Assembly: GCA_903907075.1 (NCBI GenBank)
Contig: CAIVMQ010000009.1
Span: forward strand, 53,797 to 117,796
DNA from: an uncultured Bacteroidia bacterium
GTDB taxonomy: Bacteria; Bacteroidota; Bacteroidia; Bacteroidales; Prolixibacteraceae
DNA: 64,000 bases
Direction: 5' to 3'
Positions 28,791 through 38,661 of this stretch are shown one piece after another (position 1 is the first letter of the stretch; each line of letters begins with the position of its first letter). A model generated the notes under the pieces. It made no database searches, was not told the DNA's origin, and saw nothing but the letters and a program-made list of their open reading frames with translations. The translations under genes and the position numbers were made by a program.

Positions 28791-31646
28791 ATGATCTTTA
28801 ACTATAAAAATATAAAACATAAAATACGGTCTGGTTTATGGTTATGCTTATTTTCAATAGGTTTGCTTTTAATATTAAACCTACATACTCAAGCTTCAGA
28901 ATATGATAATCCGACAATAAAAAATTTCTCAAAACTTGATTACAATGGAGACAATCAGAATTGGGCAGTTGCAGAAGATTCGATTGGCAATGTCTATTTT
29001 GCGAATAACAAAGGGTTACTGGAGTTCAACGGCATATCGTGGAAACTATATCCTTCTCCAGAGGGAAATATAATTCGGTGCGTCGCAATTGGGCCAAATA
29101 ATCGGATTTACACAAGTGGGTATAGAGAATTAGGTTACTGGGAACGAAACCAATCGGGCTCGCTAAAATATTTCTCGCTTAAAACAGTTGCAGAAAAGAA
29201 TTTTATTGCGAATGAAGAGTTTTGGAAGATTATACCGTTAGGCAATAAGGTTTATTTTCATTCTTTTGGCCAAATGACGATCTGGGATGGGAAACAGACG
29301 ACTCAAATCAGGTATTCTTTCTCAAATACGATGTTTCAAATTGATGGAAAAATAATTCTTGATCAGGCTGACGGACTTTATGCGATTGAAGATAATTCTC
29401 TAAAACCTTATCTGACGGGGCCATTCTTTAATCAAAAACAAATCCGGTTTTTTTTCAAGGATAATAGCAAGAAGATGGTTATCGGAACCTTCTCCGAAGG
29501 GATATACACCTACGACGGATCACAATACTCCCTTTTAAATCCTGAATGGAATGATTATTTCATTAAAAATAAGGTAAATCAAGCATCCCAGTCGCTAAAT
29601 GGGAATATCGTAATTGGAACGCATCTCGACGGCATCATTGCATTTGACAAATTCGGAAAAATGATATTTAAGCTGAATTCTCAAAATGGGCTTCAAAATA
29701 ACACGGTCCTGGGGATCGCCTTTGATAAAAACCAAAATTTATGGCAAGCATTAGACAAAGGGATCGATTTTATAACTTTTCGGGACAAAGGTTCATTTAA
29801 ATTACACCCCATAAAGAATATTGGAGCCGTTTATTCCGCGGCCCTTTATAACAATAAGATCTATCTGGGAACGAATCAAGGTCTCTACTATAAGAACAAG
29901 GATGAATCGGATGAAAATTTCAAGTTAATACCTCAATCGGAAGGGCAGGTATGGAGTTGTAATGTTTTTAATGGGAAATTACTTGCAGGGCTAAACAACG
30001 GAACATACATAGTAACCGATAATGGATTAAAAAGGATATCAAATGTAAATGGGGTATTTTCCATTATTCCAGATATTAAAATGCCTGGATTCCTTCTGCA
30101 ATCGACCTATTCCGATATTGTTTCGCTTGATTTTACTCAGGCAGAACCCAAATGGTCTAAAAACCTTCGCAATTTCAATAATCTGATTCAGTTAATCGAG
30201 GTTGATCTGTACGGAAATATCTGGGCAGGCCACATGCATCGTGGAATTTTTCGCCTTAAACTTTCAGAAAAACGAGATGAAGTATTACAGACAACCTATT
30301 ACGGCGAAAATTCCCCATTCAAAAAGGACCATGGAATCCATCCGTTTAAAATAGAGGAACGCATCGTTTTTACTACGGGTGAGAAACTTTACACATACGA
30401 TGAATTAAAAGACTCTATTGTACCTTACAATGAGCTAAACAAACAATTAGGTCATCTTGCAACAGCTCATCGGATCTTTTCGGCTCCAAACCACCATTAT
30501 TGGTTTATTTCCAATGAATCAATAGCTCTAGTTGAAATTAAGGAAAATCGTGTCGATCTAATAAAAGCATATCCATCGAATTTATTTCTAAATCAATTAA
30601 TAGAAAATTTTGAGCATATCGTTCCACTCTCGGAAAAGGAGGCTATTTTATGTCTCGAAAATGGTTATGCGATTCTTGATGCAGGAGAATCAGAAGGTGA
30701 ATCTCTAATCAAAAATAAAAATCTTACGCTAAAAGAATTTATTACTTCCGATCAGCGAGGGAACTTTGACACTTTGGCTATAAACAAATCGACCTATACC
30801 TTAAATAACAACTCCAGTAATGCACAGTTAAAATTCTCATTCCCGCTATTTACAAGTGAGAAGATCGTTTTCAAGTCTTATCTCGAAGGGATTGATCCAA
30901 CATGGCGGGCTTCCGTTACATTACCTATTTTCAAGTTTGAAAGACTTCCACAAGGGACTTACACCCTTTGGATAAAAGCAATAGATCCATGGGGATCAGA
31001 GAGTAAAACAGCAGAAATAAAACTGATCATTCTTCCGCCATGGTACCAGACCGGCTGGGCCAAGCTAGGATATGTCCTTGCAATATGTTTTTTGCTAATA
31101 TCTTTCCGCCGAAGGGTTATTTTACTCACACGCCGGAAAGAGAGCAGAAAAAGAGCAGAGAAGGAGAAAGAACTCATTAGACTAAGGAATGAAAAACTCC
31201 AGGATGAGATCTCGTTCAAGAGCCAGGAATTGGCTAATTCCACAATGCTTATTATTAAGAAAAATGAGTTTCTCATCGATTTAAAACGGGAGTTAAAAGT
31301 TCAAAAAAATCAACTTGAATCGCGCTTTCCGGACAAGTATTATCTTAATCTGGTAAAGAAGATCGATGAGAACATTGCCAGTCATGACGACTGGAAAACC
31401 TTCGAGACCAACTTTGAAAGAGCTCATGAACAATTTACCAAGAAACTCAAAGCCGGATATCCAAAACTCACCCCGCATGATCTGAGGTTATGTGCATACC
31501 TGCGCATGAACCTCTCATCAAAAGAGATAGCCCCCCTATTGGGAATTTCGGTACGCGGACTCGAAAACCACCGTTACCGACTGCGCAAAAAGATGGGATT
31601 AGATGTTGATGCGAACCTCAACGAAGTAATGATGAATTCAAATTAA
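28791..31646 (+). CDS. membrane-spanning Y_Y_Y / LuxR-type PUL regulator
   Basis: A 951-residue one-component sensor-regulator. An N-terminal signal/membrane anchor (about 16-36) leads into a periplasmic beta-propeller-like sensor (about 45-650) and a Y_Y_Y (triple-tyrosine) domain (about 680-745, RLPQGTYTLWIKAIDPWGSES). A membrane helix follows (about 757-775), then a basic, charged coiled coil (780-860) and a C-terminal LuxR-like HTH (889-951, LSSKEIAPLLGISVRGLENHRYRLRKKMG). It resembles the sensor half of hybrid two-component systems but has no histidine kinase or receiver, so signalling must pass directly across the membrane to the HTH. Its divergent position makes it the likely activator of the PUL. 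Confidence 0.85.
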   Translation: MIFNYKNIKHKIRSGLWLCLFSIGLLLILNLHTQASEYDNPTIKNFSKLDYNGDNQNWAVAEDSIGNVYFANNKGLLEFNGISWKLYPSPEGNIIRCVAIGPNNRIYTSGYRELGYWERNQSGSLKYFSLKTVAEKNFIANEEFWKIIPLGNKVYFHSFGQMTIWDGKQTTQIRYSFSNTMFQIDGKIILDQADGLYAIEDNSLKPYLTGPFFNQKQIRFFFKDNSKKMVIGTFSEGIYTYDGSQYSLLNPEWNDYFIKNKVNQASQSLNGNIVIGTHLDGIIAFDKFGKMIFKLNSQNGLQNNTVLGIAFDKNQNLWQALDKGIDFITFRDKGSFKLHPIKNIGAVYSAALYNNKIYLGTNQGLYYKNKDESDENFKLIPQSEGQVWSCNVFNGKLLAGLNNGTYIVTDNGLKRISNVNGVFSIIPDIKMPGFLLQSTYSDIVSLDFTQAEPKWSKNLRNFNNLIQLIEVDLYGNIWAGHMHRGIFRLKLSEKRDEVLQTTYYGENSPFKKDHGIHPFKIEERIVFTTGEKLYTYDELKDSIVPYNELNKQLGHLATAHRIFSAPNHHYWFISNESIALVEIKENRVDLIKAYPSNLFLNQLIENFEHIVPLSEKEAILCLENGYAILDAGESEGESLIKNKNLTLKEFITSDQRGNFDTLAINKSTYTLNNNSSNAQLKFSFPLFTSEKIVFKSYLEGIDPTWRASVTLPIFKFERLPQGTYTLWIKAIDPWGSESKTAEIKLIILPPWYQTGWAKLGYVLAICFLLISFRRRVILLTRRKESRKRAEKEKELIRLRNEKLQDEISFKSQELANSTMLIIKKNEFLIDLKRELKVQKNQLESRFPDKYYLNLVKKIDENIASHDDWKTFETNFERAHEQFTKKLKAGYPKLTPHDLRLCAYLRMNLSSKEIAPLLGISVRGLENHRYRLRKKMGLDVDANLNEVMMNSN

Positions 31647-33442
31647 CAGGATTCAGTTTCAGAAAAAAAGCGCCCCAATAAATCGGTGTCATTTAACTCC
31701 TTAAGCAGTGATTCAATAGTTTGCTTTGGAACTTTAAAGATATCTAAGACTAATAATCCATCGATACAATCGTTGAACTTAGGATCTACATTAAAAGCTA
31801 CGATCTTTGCATTAAGGCTTAGATATTTTTTCAGAAGCACCGGTAAACCACTATTATACTGGTCAATATCTCCAATAAACCGATCCAGAGAATGAAGATC
31901 AGGTGTCATATTTTCGAGTGCAACATTAAGGTGTTCATCGTTTGTCGTTACCTTAAACCGATTACGAGGCTTTACTAAAGCGGCTCTTTTGTAATCGAAA
32001 AAATTGGCCATTATATACCTTATTATTAACTCCTTAGATATACCCGAATAAGTATTGCTTATGCTTACCGGTCCAAGTAGAAAACGGTACTCCGGATTTT
32101 TTAACATAAAATAAAGGATACCCTTCCAAAGCAAGAATAGGGGAAGTGGCTTACGCTGATACTCTTTAACTATAAATGAGCGCCCAAGTTCCAGGGATTG
32201 TTTTAGTGTATCTCCAAATTCACCCTTCATCTTAAAAAGGCTTTGGGTATAAAATCCCTTTATTCCAAATTGATCATAGATCTCACGCCCTTTCCCAATA
32301 CGGTATCCTCCGACAATTTGCTGACCTTCGTCATCCCAAATTATAAGCTGATCATAATACAAATCAAATTCATCAATATCGGTAGGCTGGTTGGTTCCCT
32401 CACCTACTTCACGAAAAGTGATTTCACGAAGTCGACCCAGCTCGTCCATTAGCAGTGGTATTCGATTTGAAGGGGCACAAAACACGGTATAGTTCTTGAT
32501 TGTAAATAGCAGATGATCCTTACGTAAGCCTTCGACCTCCCGAATAATAGTTGCAGCTGGCAAAGAGTCGGCAATAGGCTGAGGCAGTGGCTCACTCTTT
32601 AAAGAGTAGTCAAAAAAACGCTTTACCTCGATACCCGAATCGAGGCAATATGTTTTTGATCGCAAGTATCGACCAAGTTGATAAATATCGGTAAATTTCT
32701 CCTGGTCTTTTACAGATATAGGATTTCCTATTCTGATTTTGATGGTTTTATCTTTCTTATTCATCACCTCAGAAGCCAATTTAGCCGTCCGTAATGCCGG
32801 GTGTATTCTTCCAAGCAGGTGAAAAAGTTTACTATTGCTACCATGAAAATAGATTGGAACAACCGGAACCCCCGCTTTCTTGATAAAGCGCAATGCCGAT
32901 ACGAGCCATTCGCGGTCGGTGATAACTTTCGATGCATAATTTGTGGAGACTTCACCTGCAGGGAAGAAACTTAATACTCCCCCATGATTGAGGTGATCCA
33001 GGGCAGTTTTTAATCCCCCAATACTCGAAGCGGCCTTTTGATTATTTTCAAACGGATTTACAGCAAGGAAGTAATCGGAGATTGGCTCAACCTTTTTCAA
33101 TAAAAAATTGGCTATAACTTTATGATCAGACCTGACCATAGCGAGCAATTTAATCAGAAGGATGCCGTCTATTCCACCGTAAGGATGATTCGACACGGTG
33201 ATGAAAGGGCCATTAACGGGGATTTTTTTAAGGTCATTTGGATCAAAATCGAGCGTTACATTTAAATACTCGAGAATTCCATCAATAGATTCAATGCCAG
33301 TCTTATCACTTATGTTATCGTATAATTTATTGATCTGATTGAATTGCAAGAGGTGCATGAGCAATTTTGCAAAATATTCACCTCCAAGATATTGCATAAA
33401 CGGACTCACTTTCAATAAATCCTGTGGTTTAACTAGCTTCAT
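31643..33442 (-). CDS. bifunctional lysophospholipid-type acyltransferase / GNAT N-acyltransferase (OlsF/GlsF-like)
   Basis: A 599-residue two-domain protein. The N-terminal half has the acyltransferase signature SNHPYGGIDG (84-93) with the later FFPAGEVSTNY block, as in PlsC/OlsA O-acyltransferases. The C-terminal half (about 320-590) is a GNAT/hemolysin-like acyl-ACP N-acyltransferase (REITFREVGEGTNQPTDIDE, GGYRIGKGREIYDQFG), as in OlsB. Fusions of this kind make acylated amino acid lipids (ornithine or glycine lipids) of the Bacteroidota membrane. Which amino acid is used cannot be read from the sequence. It overlaps the convergent PUL regulator by 4 bases at the stop codons. Confidence 0.82.
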   Translation of the reverse strand: MKLVKPQDLLKVSPFMQYLGGEYFAKLLMHLLQFNQINKLYDNISDKTGIESIDGILEYLNVTLDFDPNDLKKIPVNGPFITVSNHPYGGIDGILLIKLLAMVRSDHKVIANFLLKKVEPISDYFLAVNPFENNQKAASSIGGLKTALDHLNHGGVLSFFPAGEVSTNYASKVITDREWLVSALRFIKKAGVPVVPIYFHGSNSKLFHLLGRIHPALRTAKLASEVMNKKDKTIKIRIGNPISVKDQEKFTDIYQLGRYLRSKTYCLDSGIEVKRFFDYSLKSEPLPQPIADSLPAATIIREVEGLRKDHLLFTIKNYTVFCAPSNRIPLLMDELGRLREITFREVGEGTNQPTDIDEFDLYYDQLIIWDDEGQQIVGGYRIGKGREIYDQFGIKGFYTQSLFKMKGEFGDTLKQSLELGRSFIVKEYQRKPLPLFLLWKGILYFMLKNPEYRFLLGPVSISNTYSGISKELIIRYIMANFFDYKRAALVKPRNRFKVTTNDEHLNVALENMTPDLHSLDRFIGDIDQYNSGLPVLLKKYLSLNAKIVAFNVDPKFNDCIDGLLVLDIFKVPKQTIESLLKELNDTDLLGRFFSETESC

Positions 33443-33465
33443 CTGTTATTGAATAATATTGAGTT

Positions 33466-33473
33466 CAAAAATA
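33466..33473 (-). promoter_or_regulatory. putative -7 box of the acyltransferase gene
   Basis: The minus strand reads TATTTTTG, ending 23 bases before the ATG at 33442. Confidence 0.45.
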
Positions 33474-33723
33474 GAAAAATAGCGGCAATAATCGTGCTAT
33501 TTCATCTACTATCATGCATGAGTTTAACTTTTTTATGCCATAGTTTATCTAACATAAGGCCAGCTAATAACTTATCAACGTTATGATTTATCATCAACAC
33601 TACAATTTTGTTGCACGATGATCAAATCACAAAATGACAATAAAAAAATAGCTATGTAATCATAAACAGCTAATTTTTGTCCCCAATTAACGGACTATAT
33701 GCTATAAGCCTAATAATTTGATG

Positions 33724-33731
33724 TATTTTTG
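33724..33731 (+). promoter_or_regulatory. putative -7 box of ygiQ; decides the start
   Basis: TATTTTTG followed by CCCC lies inside the first codons of the longest open frame (from TTG 33718). Transcription would begin near 33738, so the true start must be ATG 33739 or, better, ATG 33748. Confidence 0.45.
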
Positions 33732-33747
33732 CCCCTTAATGAGAGAG

Positions 33748-35584
33748 ATGGAAAGAAATTCAACAAGCAGGTGGCTTCCCACAACAACCAAAGAGATTGA
33801 GTCATTGGGTTGGGATCAACCTGACGTAATCCTGTTTTCAGGTGATGCCTATGTAGACCACCCATCATTTGGGGCGGCAGTAATTGGTCGCATATTGGAG
33901 CGCGAAGGGCTAAAAGTTGCTATTGTTCCACAGCCAAACTGGCAGGATGACTTACGTGATTTCAAGAAACTTGGTCAGCCAAAGCTTTTCTTTGCCATCA
34001 CCGCAGGATGCATGGATTCGATGGTTAATCATTACACCGCCAATAAACGCAAACGGTCGAATGATGCCTACACTCCCGATGGACGCCCGGGTGCTCGTCC
34101 TGATTATGCCACGGTGGTCTATTCTAATATCCTCAAAAAAATATATCCCGATATACCTGTTGTTATTGGCGGTATTGAAGCCTCCTTGCGCCGGGTTACG
34201 CACTATGACTACTGGTCTGACCAGCTAAAACCCTCTATTCTGATTGACACCAAGGCCGATCTTTTAATTTATGGAATGGGTGAAAAATCGATTGTAGATT
34301 TTGTCCGGGAGATAAAAAATGGCACACCTTTTCACGAAATTACCGATGTTCCACAAACAGCCTTTCTAGTAGATAAATCAGGAGATTATAAAACCAATAC
34401 AGAGTGGGAAGAGCTCGAACTGAACTCACACGAGGCGTGCCTGAAAGAGAAAATTAATTATGCCAAAAATTTCAGACATATTGAGGAAGAGTCTAACAAG
34501 ATGGCCTCGAGAAAACTGATACAGAGTTACAAAGATAAAAGGATCATCATTAATCCATCCTATCCCCCTTTTGACAACCAACGAGCTGGATAGCTACTAC
34601 ACTCTCCCTTTTACCAGGTTGCCGCATCCTCGGTATCAGAAGAAAGGTCCTATTCCCGCTTATGAGATGATTCGTCATTCGGTCAATACCCACAGAGGAT
34701 GTTTTGGCGGATGTACCTTTTGCACTATTTCAGCCCATCAAGGGAAGTTTATAGCCTCGCGTTCCGAAGAATCGGTTTTGGCCGAAGTTAAAGAAGTGAC
34801 ACAAATGGCTGATTTCAAAGGATATATATCCGATATCGGAGGTCCATCGGCCAATATGTACAAAATGGAAGGAAAGCATCTGGTTATGTGTCAGGCCTGC
34901 CGACGTCCATCGTGTATTTTTCCTGATATCTGCACCAATCTCGATACTGATCATCGTGGCATGACTTCACTTTACCGTAAGGTTGCCGCTGTGCCGGGCG
35001 TAAAGAAAGCATTTGTGAGTAGTGGTATTCGTTATGATATTATTTTTCACAAGACAAGGGACGAAAAGATTAATAAAGGAAACGAAGAATATCTGGAGAA
35101 TGTTATTGTAAATCATGTTTCGGGTCGATTAAAAGTTGCACCAGAGCATACCGCCGATAAGGTTCTTGAGATTATGAGAAAACCCTCTTTCGATATCTTC
35201 TTTAAACTCAAAAGGTTCTTCGACCGCGTAAATGCAGCCAACGGCCTTAGACAGCAGTTAATTCCCTATTTCATATCCAGTCATCCGGGGAGTACCAATG
35301 CAGAGATGGCCGAACTTGCAGCCGAGACAAAGGGACTTGATTTTAAACTTGAGCAGGTTCAGGATTTCACCCCTACACCGATGACCCTTGCCACGGTAAT
35401 CTATTATTCTGGTTATCACCCCTATACGCTGGAGAAGATCAGCACGGCCAGAGAGGCAAATAAAAAACTAACCCAGCGCAAATTCTTCTTCTGGTATAAA
35501 CCAGAAAACCGGAATGAACTGATTGGTGAGCTGCGAAAAATGAATCGTCCCGACTTGGAGAAAAAATTATTCGGAAAGAAATAA
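33748..35584 (+). pseudogene. ygiQ: YgiQ-family radical SAM protein (UPF0313), single frameshift as sequenced
   Basis: The first frame encodes the N-terminal part (STSRWLPTTTKEIESLGW, VILFSGDAYVDHPSFGAAVI), ending at 34593. The second picks up with TTNELDSYYTLPFTRLPHPR and the radical SAM cluster motif CFGGCTFC, running to 35584. The frames cross at CCCCCTTTTG near 34564-34573: deleting one base gives YPPLTTNELDSYY, the expected family sequence, and a protein of about 611 residues. Because both halves are otherwise well conserved, a one-base insertion error is likelier than true decay. The family binds a 4Fe-4S cluster and SAM; its reaction is unknown. Confidence 0.85.
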
Positions 35585-35638
35585 GCTTGAGAATCTGTCC
35601 CGAAGGCCATAGGCCGACATCATTAATTCGAATTGCAA

Positions 35639-36937
35639 TTAATTCCCGATTCCCAAGTCGACCAACTGTGCTAAAATAATTGAATTCTTGTGTTTCTTTA
35701 TTACGGTAAACTCATAATTATCAAAACTAACCTTCTCATTAAGATTCGGTATTCGACCTAATTTAAGGATTAAATAACCTGCCAAGGTTTCGTATTCTTC
35801 ATTCACACTTAATGGATGGGGCAGTAGTTCATTGATATCATCAAGTGATGCAGAGGCGAGCACAGTATAGCTCTTCTCCCCCTTTTTCTCCACAAATGGA
35901 ATCTCATTATCGTATTCATCCTGAATCTCTCCTACAAGCTCCTCAAGAATATCTTCCATTGTAACAATCCCTTGGGTACCCCCATATTCATCTATAACGA
36001 CAGCGATTTGTTGATGTTTTAACTGAAATTCTTTAAGAAGCTGAGCAATTCGTTTGGTCTCCGGAACAATCAACACCGATCGCATAATCGAAGACAACTT
36101 AATTGTTTCATTCTTGTGTAGGTTGATCAAAATATCTTTAAGGTAAACAACTCCCACTATATTATCTAACGAGTCGGCATAGCAAGGAATACGCGAATAA
36201 TTCTCCTCAATAAGTCGAGCGACCATATCTTGTTGAAATTCTTCCACATCTATAGCCATAACCTGAGTACGCGGGATCATCACCTGTTTGGCGATACGTT
36301 CAGAAAATTCAAAGGCATTTTTAATGATGTCGTAATCGGCCTGTTCGATCTCACCGCTCTCCTTTCCTTGTTGTACCAGATATTTTAATTCATCACTGCT
36401 GTGAACCTCTTGCCCTTGAACGGAAGGGATACCTAAGCTACGCAGCACAAGGTTCGCTGTTCCGTTCAATAAATAGATAAATGGTCTAAAAATAAAGAAG
36501 AAAAATTGCAATGGATATGCGATAAGAAGCACTGTTCGCTGAGAACGCTGTATCGCGATAGATTTAGGGGCCAGTTCTCCAAAAACGATGTGCAAAACGG
36601 TGATAACCAAGAAAGCGACTGGAAGGGCGATATGATGGGCTAATTCGGGCTCCAGTACAACTCCGCTTATTGCCATTATCGTAATTATAATCTTGGCTAC
36701 AACGGGCTCTCCAATCCACCCAAGACCAAGACTCGCCAGGGTAATTCCGAGCTGGGTAGCAGCAAGGTAACCATCGAGACGCGAGACGATACGTTTGGCT
36801 ACAATCGCCATATGATTCCCACTCTTTACCTTAACTTCAAGCTGAGAAGCCCGGACTTTGACAATAGCAAATTCAGCCGCTACAAAAAAACCGTTAAAAA
36901 ATACCAATAAGAAGGTGATCAATAAATCTGCGAGCAT
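35639..36937 (-). CDS. CNNM/HlyC-CorC family membrane transporter (hemolysin family)
   Basis: A 432-residue inner-membrane protein: an N-terminal DUF21/CNNM domain with three to four membrane segments (about 1-175, ATQLGITLASLGLGWIGEPV), a CBS-domain pair (about 205-330, VMIPRTQVMAID and VVIDEYGGTQGIVTMEDILE) and a C-terminal CorC/HlyC domain (about 345-430). Relatives move or help export divalent cations such as Mg2+ or Co2+; the name hemolysin is historical. Single gene with its own -7 box. Confidence 0.9.
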   Translation of the reverse strand: MLADLLITFLLVFFNGFFVAAEFAIVKVRASQLEVKVKSGNHMAIVAKRIVSRLDGYLAATQLGITLASLGLGWIGEPVVAKIIITIMAISGVVLEPELAHHIALPVAFLVITVLHIVFGELAPKSIAIQRSQRTVLLIAYPLQFFFFIFRPFIYLLNGTANLVLRSLGIPSVQGQEVHSSDELKYLVQQGKESGEIEQADYDIIKNAFEFSERIAKQVMIPRTQVMAIDVEEFQQDMVARLIEENYSRIPCYADSLDNIVGVVYLKDILINLHKNETIKLSSIMRSVLIVPETKRIAQLLKEFQLKHQQIAVVIDEYGGTQGIVTMEDILEELVGEIQDEYDNEIPFVEKKGEKSYTVLASASLDDINELLPHPLSVNEEYETLAGYLILKLGRIPNLNEKVSFDNYEFTVIKKHKNSIILAQLVDLGIGN

Positions 36938-36960
36938 CCGTGTAATATTATACTAAGTGA

Positions 36961-36968
36961 CAAATATA
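36961..36968 (-). promoter_or_regulatory. putative -7 box of the CNNM/HlyC gene
   Basis: The minus strand reads TATATTTG, a match to TAnnTTTG, ending 23 bases before the ATG at 36937. Confidence 0.45.
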
Positions 36969-37144
36969 AATAATTTGAGGATGCAATTTTTAATAATCGC
37001 GAGACAACTTTTCAATTTGATTCTGAAGAACCCCTTTGAAATCTATAATTCGGGCGTATGAATTTAATTAAATTGATTTCTCCAAGAACTGAATTACCAA
37101 TCTAAGAGACAGTATACTAAAAAGCAAGGGTACGAATGACGAAG

Positions 37145-37552
37145 TTATTTTTCATTGTTAACCTCCATATCACCCAAATGCAAGTTAAGGGCACGCACAG
37201 AGATCTGAATCTCAAGAATAGAGATTCCTAAAGATGCAATTAGTAAAAGCAATGCGGCTCCAAAAATCCAAACCGCCAATCCGGTACTCCCCACGAAAAT
37301 TAGAAACATCGTTAAAACGCATAAAAAAAGGCTTGACACGCCAAGAATCTGCATATACTTAGTTAAATAGAGCCGTTTACGCAAGTTTGCGATCTGACCA
37401 AGTAGTACATCATTGGGGTTAATTCGGAACTTTTCATGCAGCGTTCTGATCAGTGTTGCATAGCTCATAAAACGGGTCGTATAGGCAAGCATAATCAGTG
37501 AGATTGCCGAAAATAATAATGCAGGTGTGGTAAGGGTGATCTCTTCGTGCAT
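37145..37552 (-). CDS. DUF2721 membrane protein
   Basis: A 135-residue protein with the DUF2721 opening LTTPALLFSAISLIMLAYTTRF and three membrane segments (about 5-25, 70-90, 95-120) around a basic cytoplasmic loop (LRKRLYLTKYM). The frame is open to 37615, but ATG 37552 puts the start right before the conserved segment and the extra 21 residues do not look like the family. No function is known. Confidence 0.75.
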   Translation of the reverse strand: MHEEITLTTPALLFSAISLIMLAYTTRFMSYATLIRTLHEKFRINPNDVLLGQIANLRKRLYLTKYMQILGVSSLFLCVLTMFLIFVGSTGLAVWIFGAALLLLIASLGISILEIQISVRALNLHLGDMEVNNEK

Positions 37553-37740
37553 AAGCGCAATTTTTAGATTAATAACAATAGAGAATAATTCTGATTGAGC
37601 ATAGAGATGTATCAAATAGCAGAATATACAACGATAAGGCTACGGTGTAAAGAATAACGGACCTCTGGCCTTTCTTCTCTTTACACCTTAGGGGCTATCT
37701 CAAAGATCCCTTTAAGGATTAAAAACAGCCAACTACTCCC

Positions 37741-38619
37741 TTAGACATCACAGATAAGCACCGATTTACGCAGTGAATCTATCTTATCTGTTTGAGTAGG
37801 GACGAACTCTTGTCCGACAAATCCTTTATATCCCGATTCTACCAAGGCACGCATAATTGCGGGATAATGGAGTTCTTGTGTATCATCGAGTTCATGACGC
37901 CCGGGGACTCCACCGGTATGAACGTGTCCAATATATTTACTATTTTTCTTAATCGTCTCAACGATATTCCCTTCCATAATTTGCATATGGTAAATATCAT
38001 ACAGCAATTTCAACCGTTCCGATCCTACCATTTCGCAAAGCGCCACGCCCCAGGCTGTGCTATCACACTGGTAATCAGCATGACCATAGCTGTTTAATAA
38101 TTCTATGATAATGGTGACCCCGTGTTTTTCGGCTAATGGCATAAGTTTCCGTAGTCCAATGGCACAGTTAACCATTCCGACATTATCATCTTGACCCTCG
38201 CGATTTCCCGAAAAGCAGATCAGGTTTGGAATTCCAGCTTCTGCGGCGATAGGAATCATCCGCTCAAAATCGGCAATCAATTTTTCATGATTTGAGATCC
38301 TATTAAATCCCTTTGGAATCCCATAATCGGTGGCATAACCAACTGCACATTTTAGTCCATACTTTTTAACTACGGCCCAATCTTTCTCCCACAATAGCTC
38401 CACCGATTCGAGTCCCATCTCGGCGCATGCTTTAGCTAAGTCATCCAAAGCGATATCGCCATAGCACCACTGGCTTACCGAATGGCGAATATTCCCTTTA
38501 AGTTTTGTATTGCTTGTTGCAGAGGCTGCAAATACATTCGAGGCAGGCATCCCTGCTGCTGCAGCGGCAGCTACACCAGTTACACTTCCAATCATTTGTC
38601 TACGGTTCATATTCAACAT
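37741..38619 (-). CDS. Tat-exported hydroxypyruvate-isomerase-like TIM-barrel protein
   Basis: A 292-residue protein of the Hyi branch of xylose-isomerase-like TIM barrels. Signature segments are IIIELLNSYGHADYQ, LKLLYDIYHMQIMEGN, GHVHTGGVPGRHELD and GFVGQEFVPT, carrying the expected metal-binding Glu, Asp and His residues. The start MLNMNRRQMIGSVTG is a twin-arginine signal, so it acts in the periplasm, unlike classical cytoplasmic Hyi. It lies 42 bases after the fabH-like gene on the same strand. Probably a ketose/aldose isomerase or epimerase; substrate unknown. It is the second Tat-exported TIM-barrel protein in the window (compare 7323-8213). Confidence 0.82.
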   Translation of the reverse strand: MLNMNRRQMIGSVTGVAAAAAAGMPASNVFAASATSNTKLKGNIRHSVSQWCYGDIALDDLAKACAEMGLESVELLWEKDWAVVKKYGLKCAVGYATDYGIPKGFNRISNHEKLIADFERMIPIAAEAGIPNLICFSGNREGQDDNVGMVNCAIGLRKLMPLAEKHGVTIIIELLNSYGHADYQCDSTAWGVALCEMVGSERLKLLYDIYHMQIMEGNIVETIKKNSKYIGHVHTGGVPGRHELDDTQELHYPAIMRALVESGYKGFVGQEFVPTQTDKIDSLRKSVLICDV

Positions 38620-38661
38620 TTAGTTTTAATTCTAGTTATTGAATACGAAACTACACAAATT

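Noticed and set aside
34564..34580. Programmed +1 frameshift in ygiQ as in prfB
   Set aside because: The zero frame reads CCT TTT GAC without a stop at the shift site and no Shine-Dalgarno-like stimulator; a homopolymer indel is simpler.
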